From NCBI GenBank assembly GCA_036345935.2, contig JADWOT020001058.1:36155-100154 (forward strand): a stretch of 64,000 nt of DNA, read 5' to 3'. The notes under the pieces were generated by a model. That model was not told the origin of the DNA and made no database searches. It saw only the letters and a list, made by a program, of their open reading frames with translations. This DNA comes from Taenia hydatigena. Its lineage: Eukaryota; Platyhelminthes; Cestoda; Cyclophyllidea; Taeniidae. Shown in pieces: positions 36,590-48,099 of the stretch (position 1 is the first letter of the stretch; the number at the start of each line of letters is the position of its first letter). A program made the translations under genes and the position numbers.

Positions 36590-38530
36590 GGAATCACTGA
36601 GGTCATGGGTAAGGTAAGTTTAATTGCCATGAGGCTGGTATTTCAAGGCTAAACAGGGTGAAACACTATTAGCAGGAACCTGATAAGCCTGTACAAGTGT
36701 TTTCACCAGTGTCTTTTGCTTAAGGCATCCAATGGTTTAACATGTATCTGGCCCAGCTGCCCATGTAGGTGTTGTACGCTCCATTCGGAAATCGTTTTGG
36801 AGCCCATACACTAGCTTGCCATTATAATATCACATCAACAAGAGAGCATGTGCATTAGTGGTTTGAGTGAGAGTTAAGTGCGCAGTAGTCGACCTCTTCA
36901 TTGCGCTTTCATATTCACCACGTATAATTATCAGTAAGATGTGACGCATGTGACGCCCCTGTAAGTGTCGCATGCTCTGTTCGGAAATTACTTTGAAGTC
37001 CATACACCAGCTTGCCATTATAATACCGCATCATCAGGAGATTATACGCATTAGTGGTTTAAGTGCAAGTTAAGAGCTATCATTTTCTCCACGTATAGTT
37101 AGCAGTAAGATGTGAAGCGTGTTGGCAGTGCCTGGTTCATCTGCAGCTAGTCAGGTTTAAATGACCTGTCGGCTAAAATGTTAAATGACTGACTAACAGA
37201 ACCATCCATCTAAACAGCTATACTCCCAACTCAGCAGCAGCCCTCATGGGTTTACTCTTAACACGGTAAAGTCTTAGAGGCCGTGCTGTCTTTTCTACGT
37301 TCTCTGAGAATAAATACGTACTAACAACAACACAAAGAAATTGGATTTCGGAACACAATTATTTGGTTGAACCGAACCACGGGCATGTTTGGGAACTGGG
37401 CATGCATTATCAGCCTCCTAAGCAGTGGCAGTGAGCATTCGTTTTATAATAAGAAGACGATTGGCAACGCTGAACTTGATTAATTTGGGACACAATTTTA
37501 GTGAAATGGCCCGCAACGCTCGAAGGTCACAAACCGGTGACCACGGAATTACCCGGAGGACAAGGAATGTCTTGTAAGTGAGTGACTTGCATCGTATATC
37601 GCGAAGTGAGTGCGATCGACAATCTAATACGTCTACTAACGGCGTGGGTGTGCATGAAGGCGATAAAGCCTACGCGGGTAGTATGACTGTACAGCCCTTC
37701 CACAACCATTACCTTTCGATACTATTACTGCCCCACTTCATGATTGCGTGACTTCTTTTAACTTCTTCCTTTCTGCCTTTGCTTTTCTTGATCTCTTTCT
37801 TCATTTCGTTACCTATAACTATTTCGAGTCCACTAGTAGATGCCTCTCTCGGCAATAAAGTTCAAGCAAAGCACAGACTAAAAGAAACACACAACGCGTT
37901 GGTGTGTTGGTCTTTGAATAACCTCTTGCTTTCTGCTATCCCCTTTTAAAATAAGCAAGACAATAAGGTACTGAACAATCACTTTCTCTTCCTAAGGACG
38001 GTACCACCCAAAAGCCGATGAAATGTAAGAGTGCGCACCAGACGAGTTGTGTGTCGATTAGCTAAATACAGTCGACCACGTCGAGTCCTGCGTCAGCAGG
38101 CACCATTTCAACCGCAAGTGTGTTTGAGCGTGTCATATAAAATATTTAATGCAAATTTATGAAGGTATGCTAATATCTTGACAGAGTTGTGCGTTTACCC
38201 AATATCTTGTTAGTAGCGACATTCCATTTGCCTAGGTGGAGAAGACCTGGTTTGGTCTGCCACAATCATAAAAGGATCCCTGAAACTGCTCGTAGTTAGG
38301 AATCTATGGTTACATATAACTTGCTACTGAGAAGACAATTTTTACAAAAATAGGATGCTTGCCAATATTTCGAATGCATTCGTCAGGCTGGTTAGCCGAT
38401 CGGACAAAACTAATGAGACTATGCGTATTTTGGTTGGATTGTCATCCTTGTCGTGATGGCTGCGATGCACGTAGAGATTGTAGCGCAGATTGCATTGGCG
38501 GGGGAAAGGTTTGAGTGGGACCTGCCCCAC
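36590..38530 (-). repeat. repeat E, copy 1, inverted, internally shortened
   Basis: Reverse complement of 61690-63900 and, in pieces, of 47230-48560; 36665-37210 matches 45165-45530 in direct orientation. Anchors are GGAATCACTGAGGTCATGGGTAA, AAAGCCTACGCGGGTAG, CAAGACAATAAGGTACTGAACAA and CTACGTGCATCGCAGCCATC. It lacks the RING-like piece present at 48100-48500 and 62530-62880, and the 1.4-kb pyrimidine tract that precedes the other two copies. An internal direct echo (36825-36910 and 37010-37090, GCCATTATAATA.C.CATCA) is also visible. Confidence 0.85.
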
Positions 38531-38547
38531 TGCCACAATCGTTGCCT

Positions 38548-39480
38548 ATCCAAAAGTAAGGTTGATTTGCTGCATAAAACCTTCTTTGTCGGATGGAAAA
38601 TAATTAAATATAATTTATTGGGTAAATTTCGCTGCTTAGATCACGTTTAATCAAGTAGAAACCGGCATGAAAAGCGCGTCTCTGGAGTAAGAACTAACAT
38701 TATAAGTCTTTGTTTGTAGACTAATGTAATGCCTATTGAATAAATAAACCAGAAAATGAATGAAGAAACTCTGGCAAATCTCTCATCACTTGTGGGCAGT
38801 TGCTATTCCATGTAAGATTGTAAGTTAAAAAAATGGTAGTTTTTTGGTACAAATTGTTGGCTCTTTCCGTGAGTTTCGTAAACCGGCCAGCAACATGGAA
38901 CCTTCGGATTGCAATGTCAATTCTTAAAGCAAATTTATGACTCAGTTAAGCACGATTTAATTCAGTTAAGGTGAACTTATCATCTTGGGTCTTTTTTGCC
39001 AGAGAATTCTATAAACGTTTTCCTATTGATGGCTTTATCTTGTTTCTTTTGAATAGTCGATTTTGAAGGTTGTAAGGACAGGAAACGTCTCATTGCAGTA
39101 ACTTAGGCTTGGACTGTTACAATCCTAAGTTAACGCTGCGCGGACCTAATTAAGCTAGCTACTTTGTCGACCTTTTTCCTTTGCTGATCTATAGGCTAAA
39201 TCACAACTCGTTCTGCAATGTGGCTGTAGAACCAATGGGGGGTCAAAGCAGCATTTTTAAATGCAACATGATAGTTAATACACTGAACACTAGTAAGCCA
39301 GTGCATGTGGTTACAATGCGTAGCTCCATACTTTCATTTGTAACGGTATTTTCCGCGCTAAAACATGGAGAAATGCAAGCCTAGTGACTAAGTTATTCTA
39401 ATATTCATTACATTGAATTTGGTAGTTAAGTCATGCAAATGCATTACACGTCGTTAGAATTAGTAAATCCGCCTAGAGCT
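38548..39480 (+). repeat. repeat D, copy 2 (direct partner at 32160-32620)
   Basis: See copy 1. The extra stretch 38770-39100 has no partner in the window. The frame 39181-39384 (67 codons, PVHVVTMRSS) is interrupted by deletions in copy 1. D2 is joined directly to the end of E copy 1 on its left and to K copy 2 on its right. Confidence 0.8.
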
Positions 39481-39665
39481 CTGTGGACTATTGCTTCGAT
39501 CCCAATGATCGCCTTGCGGCGAGAAGTCTGCCGGTATTCTTGCAGGCACTTGATTGGGGTGGCTCGTTGCCAGTACGACTACACCGTCGCGTAGACAGAC
39601 GCAGTCAGAGATGGGCTGGATAGTGCTCCATATCCATCCGCAACAACATGCCATTTACGGGGCTG
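39480..39665 (-). repeat. repeat K, copy 2 (inverted partner at 3120-3305)
   Basis: See copy 1. The plus-strand frame 39554-39736 (SRRQTQSEMGWIVLHIHPQQ) aligns with the minus-strand frame at 2915-3253 through RRQTQSE, QQHA and K.EC. The copies lie 36 kb apart. Confidence 0.7.
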
Positions 39666-39739
39666 TGTGGCAGTGCTTCCGCGTCAAGGTAGAATGCACT
39701 TTGGTAACAGAATGTTTTACTGTCGTTCGGTCATAATAA

Positions 39740-42700
39740 ATGGTCACGCATTTTATTCATGCTATTATCCCTGAAGATGCACACTTAGTTAGCATTAAGA
39801 CCAAAGGTGGCGTTGGAAATTTCCTCGGGATTCGCTACAAATCGAGCTGCAATGTGCTATTGCATTGATTTGTAAATCCGTGTGTTCCAGTTTCTGGCAA
39901 GTGCCTTGTCACAGTGCCGAACTGTTCTATCTCTAGTGATTGCGATTCACAGCTTATCTAAACAGGCCAACTTCGTTTGTTTCGCCACTCTGCAATGCTC
40001 TTGGCGCGTGTGCGCGAATGCATTCAATTTATGCCATGCATCATATTGCAGCTCAACTTGCGATCAATGGCGAAACGCGTCACTACTGCACAGAACGTTG
40101 TCTGCACTACCTGACGTGGGAGTCACTATAAGGTCACCTTCGTCTATGCCATGCCTGTGTGAATCCGTCTGCTTAGTGGGCTCACTTAGTCATAGCCTCT
40201 TTTTCATGTTTTAATCTTTCTTGCTTTACAGACATTCACGGCGAACCATTTTGGTCAAGACGGAAGAGGAGTGCAATGCTTGCATAAGATCGGTAAGCAT
40301 CCATTGCCTTTTGCTGGAAGTCTTCACCTTTCATTAGCCTTACGGCTATTTTCGGTGACAAGACAGTATGGACTTGTCATTTCTGTAGCTTCAAACAACA
40401 GGCAATCTTTTTTTGCCCCATACAGACCTTTACTCAGACACGTGTTCTCCAAGACAGAACAAGCATATTTTGGTTCCTGGATCGTAATTTGTACATTGCA
40501 AGCTGGATTTTAATAAATTTATTGGCTGCCGGTGATCTTTTGTAAAATCCTGCTTGCGTGTTTAAGGACTATATTGGATTTCGTTAATCAGCGTGCCTGG
40601 TATCTCTGGGTTACGTCATCAAGGTTGACTCTCCAGTAAAGCTTCCAACCCAGTAGTCCTAACACCCAAATAACATCGCTCAAAGTGCGACGACGAATTT
40701 CAGATGCTAAACGGCAAAATAAGGTAAGGCTGAGGGAGAAAGCAAGGGTCTCAGTAAAGGCAATGGCGCATCAGCAGAAGACTTGCCCAAAATTATCCAA
40801 CCTGAAGGTGAGTAGATAGACATGGAGATGCCCTAATGCCAAATCAAGCGCGTAATTGAACGGACTCATCGAGTCATATAAGCGTTGCGAACAATCCTTT
40901 CTGCAAAAAGTACCAGACATTAGCAAAGTTCAATTCTCACTGCCACATCATCTCTTGCTCAATGATCAGGTGGGTATTGGAAGGGATGCATAATAGTTGG
41001 CCATAAGGAGGGTTCTTGCAATGCCTGCTTAGCTAAACGCCCTGATATGCAAAACAGCATCAATGTCTTAGTATCCCTAACTTTGTCCTAAGTGCACTTA
41101 CTGTATTAATGCAACGCGAGTGTTTATAAGGGACATCAAGCAACAATTTATCGCCGAAGCTTAACACGAATGCATTAAGTGGTGTCAAGGATCGTTCCAT
41201 CACAGGCATGTTCGAGTGCGTAATGCTCCACTTCTTATTTTTGCACAGTTGATTCTCCTACTGATTCGAAATTCGCTGCATCGGACTCGCCGATCGGTTG
41301 ATGCCGTCAAAAGAAGGAGAAAGCGGGAAACAGCTATAATGAAGGATATTATTGACACGCAATCCAAATATTATATCGGTATCCCTTCTGCGCTGTTCTT
41401 CCTGTTGCAACGAATGCTTGCAGCAAATTCTTAGATTCTACCAGAACGAGCAAATGTGGAAAATTTGCATTGAACTCTGATATTTAAAACCAAAAAGGCA
41501 CAGTCATGTGCATTCAAACTTAATCTTTCCACTTTTCCTCCAACGTCTTTAGGCCATTCATGTGTTCATTGCAATGCAGCCTACCGTTTGCAAAGTTTGA
41601 TCCAAATGGGCCAAGAAGGGCGGGTCATTTGACGACGCGTCCGAATCGAGGTTGGTGGAAACAGCTTAGATAACTCATTTACTCTACTAGCATCAATGAC
41701 ATTGCACGGAGCCTTTAATACCGTTTCTGGCATACCACTAAGCATACTAAGTACTATCAAAAGCAAATTAATGCAGGTCCAACACAGATTCGCTTACGGT
41801 AGCAGCATCATTACGTTCAACTTGCCACAGTTCCAGGCGAGCATAATAATATGGACTGCATGCGAAAATGCTAAAGAACTTGATTACCATATGACTATCT
41901 AGAAAGGCCTTAACTTCGATTAGCTACTGGCGCAGGAAATGAGAACATGAAATGAGGCTTTTACACTTGTTGCCCCAAATGCGGATCAATGCAAACACTC
42001 GTTCATGAAATTGAGCATATTAAATTAAGATGGGTGTTCGAGGGCTGCAACTGCAACAACACTGACATGAGCATTTAGAGAATGGAATACGGTATGCAAA
42101 AGGATTGTGTTTGAAAAGCAAAATGTAATTTTACACTCGTCACTTGCATCTGCTTTGATGCTAAACGTAACACAATAAATTGCCTTTAAAGAAATTCGCT
42201 TAAAGTGCATGGTCAGGTTTTGCTACCATTTGCTCAGGTTCTATAGCGCTCTGTTCCACTGCGTACATACCGACCTCACTTTAGTAACGTTTGTGGACAG
42301 TGTATATGGGTTTGCAGGAAGGCAGCGGTAGAAGAATGACTGATTTAGTACACAAAATGAACATGCTAATTTTGCGCAGATCCTACCAATGCGCGACTAT
42401 TCACGAAAGCAAATTCTATCCATCGAATTCGTTTGGTCTTATTGTCAGACTTAATGGTTGGGAAGCGTGGCGAGTGGGTAAAGAAATCGTTGAATGCAAA
42501 AAGTGAATTCGCAAGGCACGCGCAAAGGAGAACCTTTAAGTGCATGAAGACGATAAACACACCAGCCCGATAGGTTGTTGCCTTTATAATTTACATACTG
42601 GATCTCTAAAACAATGCGATATCCTAATCCTTAGATGTTACTACAAAGGTTCTGGAAGAGGAAACGTTACAAGACCCCGTTAAATGACTTAAAGTGCCAA

Positions 42701-42910
42701 TCAATCACAACTACCTCTGTGGGAATAATCACGTCTTTTACACGAATTTTCGGAGTGGACTGCACCTATCCTCTAACATCTATAATCACTCGTCTTATTT
42801 AACTTATGAACCTACACCTCTTCTCAATAAAAGCTAAAAGTGCCAATCGTAGGTTGCTCATTGCATTTAGTCGCTAAGTAGCGCCTACCATTGTGCCTAG
42901 GTTATTAGTT
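39740..42910. other. no supported gene
   Basis: Unique in the window. Frames such as 39882-40214 and 40271-40513 (plus) look composition-driven. A 17-bp echo of repeat B (AGAGGAGTGCAATGC) sits at 40266. No promoter or gene-end signals were seen. Confidence 0.35.
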
Positions 42911-43200
42911 TAGCCAACATCTTAAAGATGTGTACATATACCTGCCCACGTCACGTCACGGAGCAAGACACTTTAATATCTTAATGCATTATACTCTAAA
43001 ATCACGTTCTAAAATCTGACAGGTTTTCCACTAGTGATGAATAAGTCAGCAAAATATCACCATACCAAGAATGTGCCGCTGGGACTCGCACACATCCTCC
43101 AAAGCAGATCTGAGTAGCACCAGAGTCTTATTTGGTCGTTAGGCTTTGCTGATTGGCTGCATGAGAGAAGTGATTGGAATTGAATGATGATCACTTTTCG

Positions 43201-43208
43201 CATAAAAG
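43201..43208 (+). promoter_or_regulatory. TATA-like box upstream of the M gene
   Basis: CATAAAAG lies about 41-48 bp 5' of the proposed ATG. The sister copy has the weakened CATTAAAG at the same place. This is a match by eye only. Confidence 0.3.
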
Positions 43209-43248
43209 AGTCTTCACTTGAACAGTTTGCATTAGATTTTGCGTCGTA

Positions 43249-44186
43249 ATGTCTCAGGTGGGTTTCATTAACTCTACGTCCATCTCATGTCTTCACTAAA
43301 TCCCTTTCGCATTCATATCCTCTCCGAAAGCTGCTATAATTTGCCATTAATATTTCTGGCTTAGGAGGAATCAACAGATGAGCGACTAAATCAAGACCTT
43401 CCCATTCAACTTTTCAGTTTCCGCCACAGTGTAAAGGACATTAAATGGCTGGACTTACACCTCTGCAGGATACTTTTCCCTACAAATGCGGAGAAAAACC
43501 CTCGTTATTTTCATCTCGCAAGACATTATTACAATGACGTAGAGGAGTCCTTTCGTGACTTCGCATCGAGAGTGATTCCTGCTGATGCACAAGTTCCAAT
43601 TTGCTGTTTGATCACCACGCCATATCGCTGCATGAGAACGTCACCATATGGGATGAAACGATACAGGCGCAACTTGCCGGTAATGGATTCCGCTTTCTCC
43701 ACTCGTCTCTTCTTGGACTTGTCTACAGATGTTCCCAACTTTTCAAACCAGTGGGATCCATTTTTCAGGACGACAGGTGACATCGTACTGGACATGTTTG
43801 AATGGCCCGAAGAAGGTGAAGAAGGAGGAGAAAGGATCCAGCCGAGCGATTATGACTGCGTCATCTTATATCTTGATTATCCGGATTTAGAACATCGGGA
43901 TTGTGGACACCTGAATACCATAGCCGATGTCTTCACGTCAAAGCAAATGCTGGTTGTGACGGGCTCGATGTGGCAAGCCTCAGATCTCTGTTCAAACTTG
44001 GACTGCATGCAAAAAATGTTCGAGGCCATGGGTGGTTTCAGATTTCCCCCCTTTTCCAATTCATGGAATAATTTTCGCATATGGTGCAACCGGAGGCAAA
44101 ACAAATGGACGATCAATTTAGTAGAGATGGTACAGTGGGCCTGTCTCCATATCATACGGAGAAGAAGGAGAGCCTTTCAAGCTTAA
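43249..44186 (+). CDS. two-exon hypothetical protein, 276 aa (best gene candidate in the window)
   Basis: Exon 1 is 43249-43257 (Met-Ser-Gln), followed by a donor CAG/GTGGGT; exon 2 is 43365-44186, after the acceptor TTTCTGGCTTAG. The phase-0 join gives MSQEESTDERLNQDLP and a frame open for 276 codons, far longer than anything else here. An AATAAA lies about 60 bp after the stop. The protein has no signal peptide or membrane span. It has an acidic run at residues 149-159 (EWPEEGEEGGE), a conserved-looking DYDCVILYLDYPDLEH at 163-178, eight cysteines in the second exon's main body and its end, and a basic end (RRRRR, 268-272). I do not recognise a family. The sister at 52662 keeps start, donor and acceptor but is broken. 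Part of the frame (about residues 93-145) is shifted relative to the sister, so one reading frame there may be secondary. An alternative is a long chance frame in an old pseudogene. Confidence 0.42.
43258..43364 (+). other. putative intron of the M gene, 107 nt
   Basis: GTGGGT at the 5' end, and a pyrimidine-containing TATTTCTGGCTTAG at the 3' end. The sister intron (52671-52776, 106 nt) has GTGGAT and CAGTTCTGCTTTAG. Length and both borders are kept, while the interior is about 75% alike. Confidence 0.45.
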
Positions 44187-44245
44187 GCATATCCTCCATT
44201 AGCCGGTCTATGAAGGCATTTATTACGATGTAAAAAAGCTTTGAA

Positions 44246-44251
44246 AATAAA
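44246..44251 (+). terminator. polyadenylation signal AATAAA
   Basis: Canonical hexamer 60 nt after the stop codon of the M gene. The sister copy has lost it. Such hexamers also occur by chance in AT-rich DNA. Confidence 0.35.
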
Positions 44252-44350
44252 TGTTATGCAATGATACTTGCAAAGGTCTACACCTTTTATCAATGCAGTG
44301 GGTTGGTTCGGAGCAACATAAAAGGGGTAATATATTAGCCCTGTGCAAAA

Positions 44351-45164
44351 ACTCTTCGTGGAGACGTTTGAGTAGAGTATAATGGTACCATAATCACTCA
44401 GCACCAGACCACGACGTAGGAGAATAAGATTCTTTTATTATTAATAATTTTGAAACACAAATTTGATGCATCAAAGGCTGTCTGCTTGCATTATCTGACT
44501 TAACTAATCGGTCAGAAAGGATGCTTGACTTTGCGACTAGATACTAATGACTTCGTCTGCTTTCCTGTGGATCGCACAATCCTACGCGTGGTATCTGGTG
44601 GCATGTACTTACAAGCACCGAGACACCATTTTTCTTCCTCAACCCTTATTGGTAACCTCTCAACATCGAAGTTGAGTTGTGAATTTACTCACCGCTTTAC
44701 AGTGGTCGGTACACACGCTGAGTTTACGTTGAAGACTAAGGAACGTCGATTTTAAAATTAGACGAATTCGATTTTGCTTTCCAGTGACTGACTTTACGCT
44801 CTATAAGTGCTGTATAACCGAAAGTACATCAACTTGAGATCGGTGAAGGTTTACGAGTTATGCTCCGCAGTCGTTATCAGAATCAGATTTCAAATCGAGG
44901 CCAAAGCTAGCTTCAAATCGTGTGAGTGCCATTGAGGTGCAAAAGGTGGTGCGTGGTTAAATGAGCCTTTGATATCAGGACCCTTACTTTTGCACACTTC
45001 TGGGTAGTCTGTGTCGAACATCAATTGATTGACAAAATATGGCCTAATCGTGTTAGCTGCCTGTGCTTTGCACTTCCCTCTATAATCACCGAGGAAATGG
45101 ATGCGGCAGGTGCCATTACCATAAGATTGACCTTTCAAATACTAAACACAGCGACGCATTTTTA
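44351..45164. other. no supported gene
   Basis: Spacer between M copy 1 and the E unit. Frames 44525-44755 (plus) and 44890-45138 (minus) are unremarkable. Confidence 0.35.
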
Positions 45165-45530
45165 GCAGAAACCTTATAGGCCTTTGAATGTGGGTTCGCT
45201 GGTTGTTTGTTTGCTGGAGACGTCCAATATTTTTACATGTACTTGGATCAGCTGCCCATGTAAGTGTTTTATGTTCTTGCTGTCATTAAATCATACCATC
45301 GAGAGAGCATAAGCATTGGTGGTTTAAGTGAGAGTTGAGAGTGTAATAGTCGAACGCTTCATTGCGCCATCATATTCTCTCCGTATATTTACCAGTGAGA
45401 TATGACGTTGTTAGCAGTACCCGAGTCATCTGCAGTTACAGTCACTTTCGATGGCAAGCCAGTCAGGTTCAAATTAGCTGTAAAACAAAGCGTTAAATGA
45501 TTGATCAGCCAAGCCATTTACCGGAACCCA
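45165..45530 (+). repeat. part of the E family, direct to 36665-37210
   Basis: Shares AGCAG.AACCT.ATA.GCC, CAGCTGCCCATGTA.GTGTT, GGTTTAAGTGAGAGTT and TCATCTGCAG with 36665-37210, and is inverted to 63450-63790. It sits directly left of the main E copy 2 but in the opposite sense, so the E unit has been rearranged here. Confidence 0.75.
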
Positions 45531-45719
45531 CTTTGGGGGACTAGACCTCACTTTAAAGTTAGTTGGCATAAGTTTACAGCTCCGGACATCCTTTGGCGTC
45601 ACTTTGGCGCCCTAGGCAAATTTTTTTAACTTAAAACCCACGTAGTCTCTTTATGCTGCATAAAATGCAGATGCAGTCGGGATTTATGGTCATTTGAAAT
45701 TATTTCAGTGTTCACTACT

Positions 45720-47130
45720 ACCACCACCGCCCATTCAATTAACACAAAGCAGCCACTCACTCTATCTTCCCCTCTCCTCTCCCTCTCCATTACTTCACAC
45801 TTGATAGCAAACTTTGACTTTACATGATTTAGAACCATTTATCAAGTAGGCCTCTTTAACACTTTCTATTTTGTTAACCTTATCCTTGGTGTTGTCAACT
45901 TCTACTTCAATACGTCCTCACCTTATAATACCTACCTTTCCATCGTCACACATAGACGACACACTATTATTCACATTTCTACCATCTAGCAAGATTTCTT
46001 TCCCCTTCTTTTTCTTTTTAGCTCCCTTATTTTTACCCACGTGGACTTAATTAACCACTTGTCATCCCATGTTCATCCCTTTCCACCCACCACCATCACG
46101 ACTACTAACTCTCCCTTCTACCTCTATCACCTCGCTTGCATTCAATATCTTTCCTTTCTTCCTTCCTTTATTCGTTCTTGATTTTACCCGCCTTTTTTAT
46201 TCTTTTTGATTAAATCTGCTTGTTAAAACAGAAAGTTAGGGGCCTTTGATTCCTTCCTCCTTGCCTTTCACTACCATAGATCTACTGAGCGTTGCTCCGC
46301 ACTGCCACATATCGTTCATTTAAATACATTTCGTTTATACCAGGAAAAAACCAAACAATTATATAAAAGGATGCTAAGCGCACTTTTTCCTTTTAATTTA
46401 TGCTTTTGACTCTACCAAGTTCTCCTCCACTACTTTCCTTCTTCGCCATCATTCCAACCGTCATGTATACGTGACGCACACATTTATTCACCTATCATTT
46501 GCCTCCTTCCTGCTGTCCTTCTCAACTCTATCGTGCGCATCATATTCTATCACCTTCTTTCGCCCCTTTTTTAATTATCTTTGCAAGTGGCGAACTATAA
46601 ATTTCCTTGCATTTATCTTCCATTTATTTATTGTCGGCAAATCTTTTTATTTGCTTCCCTTTTGCTCTCACTTTTGAAATTATCAGGAAAATGAATTAGT
46701 GAACAACCACTTATTAGAGGGTTTCTCCTTACAATTTTTGAACTCCATCTCACCGTCACACATACGTGACAGTAATTTGTATTAACAATTTACCATTATC
46801 TTCCACTCCCTTTCATATCCCATCACTGATGCTGTTTGTAAAGTCTCATGCATATTTACATGCATCACTGCCTCCTCCTCAACGTCAAATTATCTAAAAT
46901 TCTCTTCTCTTCTCCTTCATTCCCATCCCTGCCTCCCTGCCTCCAATTCATTCACACAGACAAACGCTCGCCTCCATTCTCTATTTCTTTCTTTCACTTA
47001 ATCGTCTTAGAGATCTTGCTTTTCTCTTCTTTTTCACTCCTTTTTTACTTTTTCACTTATTCATCCATTCACCTCAGGCATTTTCTTCCCTTCTCTCCCT
47101 CTTTTACCACTTCTATTTCTTCCTCCTTTA
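45720..47130 (+). repeat. long pyrimidine-rich tract, copy 1
   Basis: About 1.4 kb in which C and T strongly dominate this strand, with CTTCCTTCCTT, CCTCCTCC and TTTCTTTC runs. Inside are roughly 300-bp spaced echoes of a small palindrome (CGTCACACATA, GTCATGTATACGTGAC, GTCACACATACGTGAC at about 45945, 46461 and 46756), so the tract may itself be a degenerate tandem array. Frames rich in Ser, Phe, Leu and Pro follow from composition and are not called genes. Confidence 0.75.
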
Positions 47131-47224
47131 TTGTCATAAAAACAAGCACACACACACACCAGCTAGCAACAAAATTAAGTCCTTTCCTTCAACAGAAAGA
47201 AAATCGGGACTAGCAGCCAGATGG

Positions 47225-47360
47225 GTCTTCTTACACCGTTCCCTTACCAATGTAATCTGTGCCACAATCTCTACGTGCATCGCAGCCATCACGACAAGGA
47301 CGTCCATCGAACCAAAATACACATGGTCTCATTAGTTTTGTCTGATCAGCTATCAACCTG
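47225..47360 (+). pseudogene. degenerate frame with KPF..CQ and NLYVHRS, three copies
   Basis: In E copies the same frame reads PFPYQCNLCHNLYVHRSHHD here, KPFPCQYNLCRNLYVHRS at 61655-61750, and KPFPRQCNLRYNLYVHRS on the minus strand at 38415-38505. KPF, Cys-x-Cys-like and H residues recall a C2H2 zinc finger and its linker, but the Cys-to-His spacing is wrong, so at most it is a finger with an internal deletion. After it, SLVLSD..TSLTNAFE is kept in the 38-kb copy while the other two stop or shift. Confidence 0.25.
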
Positions 47361-48099
47361 ACGAATGCGTTCAAAATATTTGCAAGCCTCCAACTTTTGT
47401 AAAAGCTGTCTTCCTAATGGTAAGTTGTATGCAACCATAGTTTTTTAACTGCGAACAGTTTTAGGGATCCTTTTATGATTGTGGCATTGTCGAACTCTAG
47501 CGCTCGCCTCATTTGCCATCACCAGATCAGACCAGGTCTTCTCCACCTAGGCAGGTGGAATGTCGCTACCGACAAGACATTTAGTAAGCGCACAATTCTG
47601 TCAAGATATTGCATACCCTTGTACATTTGCATGAAATCTCTCACACAACACACTCAAACACACTTGCATTTGTATGTTTTGCCTGCTGATGCAGGACTCT
47701 GCATGGTCGGCGCAATTTTGCCAATCGACACGCAACCCGCCTGGTGCGCACTCCTACCTTTCACCGGCTTTTGGATGGTACCACCCTGCAGGAAGAGAAG
47801 GGTGATTGTTCAATACCTCGTTGTCTTGCCTTTTTAAAAGGAAGAGCAAAAGGGAAAAACTTGTTCAAAAACTCTTGCACCAACGCATTATGTGTTTCTT
47901 TTACCCTCTGCTTTGATACGCTCGAATCGCATGCAATTTATTGCCAAGAGAGGCATCTACTAGTGAGCTATAAGTATTTGAAGGTAGGGTAGTGAAGAGA
48001 GAGAGTAGGAGAAGAGAAGGCAGACAAAAAGAAGTCGAGACGATAAAGAGAGGCAAGAAAGGAGGAATGATGAAGAGAGAGGGAAGAAAGAGCCTCAAC

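Larger units (their letters stand above)
42911..44350 (+). repeat. repeat M, copy 1 (direct partner at 52316-53690)
   Basis: Aligned with 52316-53690 from AACATC.T.AAGATGTG to AATATATTAG.CC, roughly 78%. Anchors are ATACCTGCCCACGTC, GGTTTTCCA.TAGTG and GATTATGACTG, then TATCTTGATTATCCGGATTT. The duplicated unit spans promoter, intron and coding part of the candidate gene below, so it is a genomic duplication rather than a retrocopy. Confidence 0.9.

Noticed and set aside
43700..43770. LLGLVYRCSQLF then KPVGS in the alternative frame as a cap-methyltransferase-like motif
   Set aside because: A few residues recall the end of the FtsJ-type CMTR1 domain, but the match is too short and lacks the catalytic region, so I do not name a family.
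42911..44350. Repeat M as a transposon with its own gene
   Set aside because: No terminal repeats or target-site duplications seen, the intron is kept in both copies, and the protein has no transposase or reverse-transcriptase motif I recognise.
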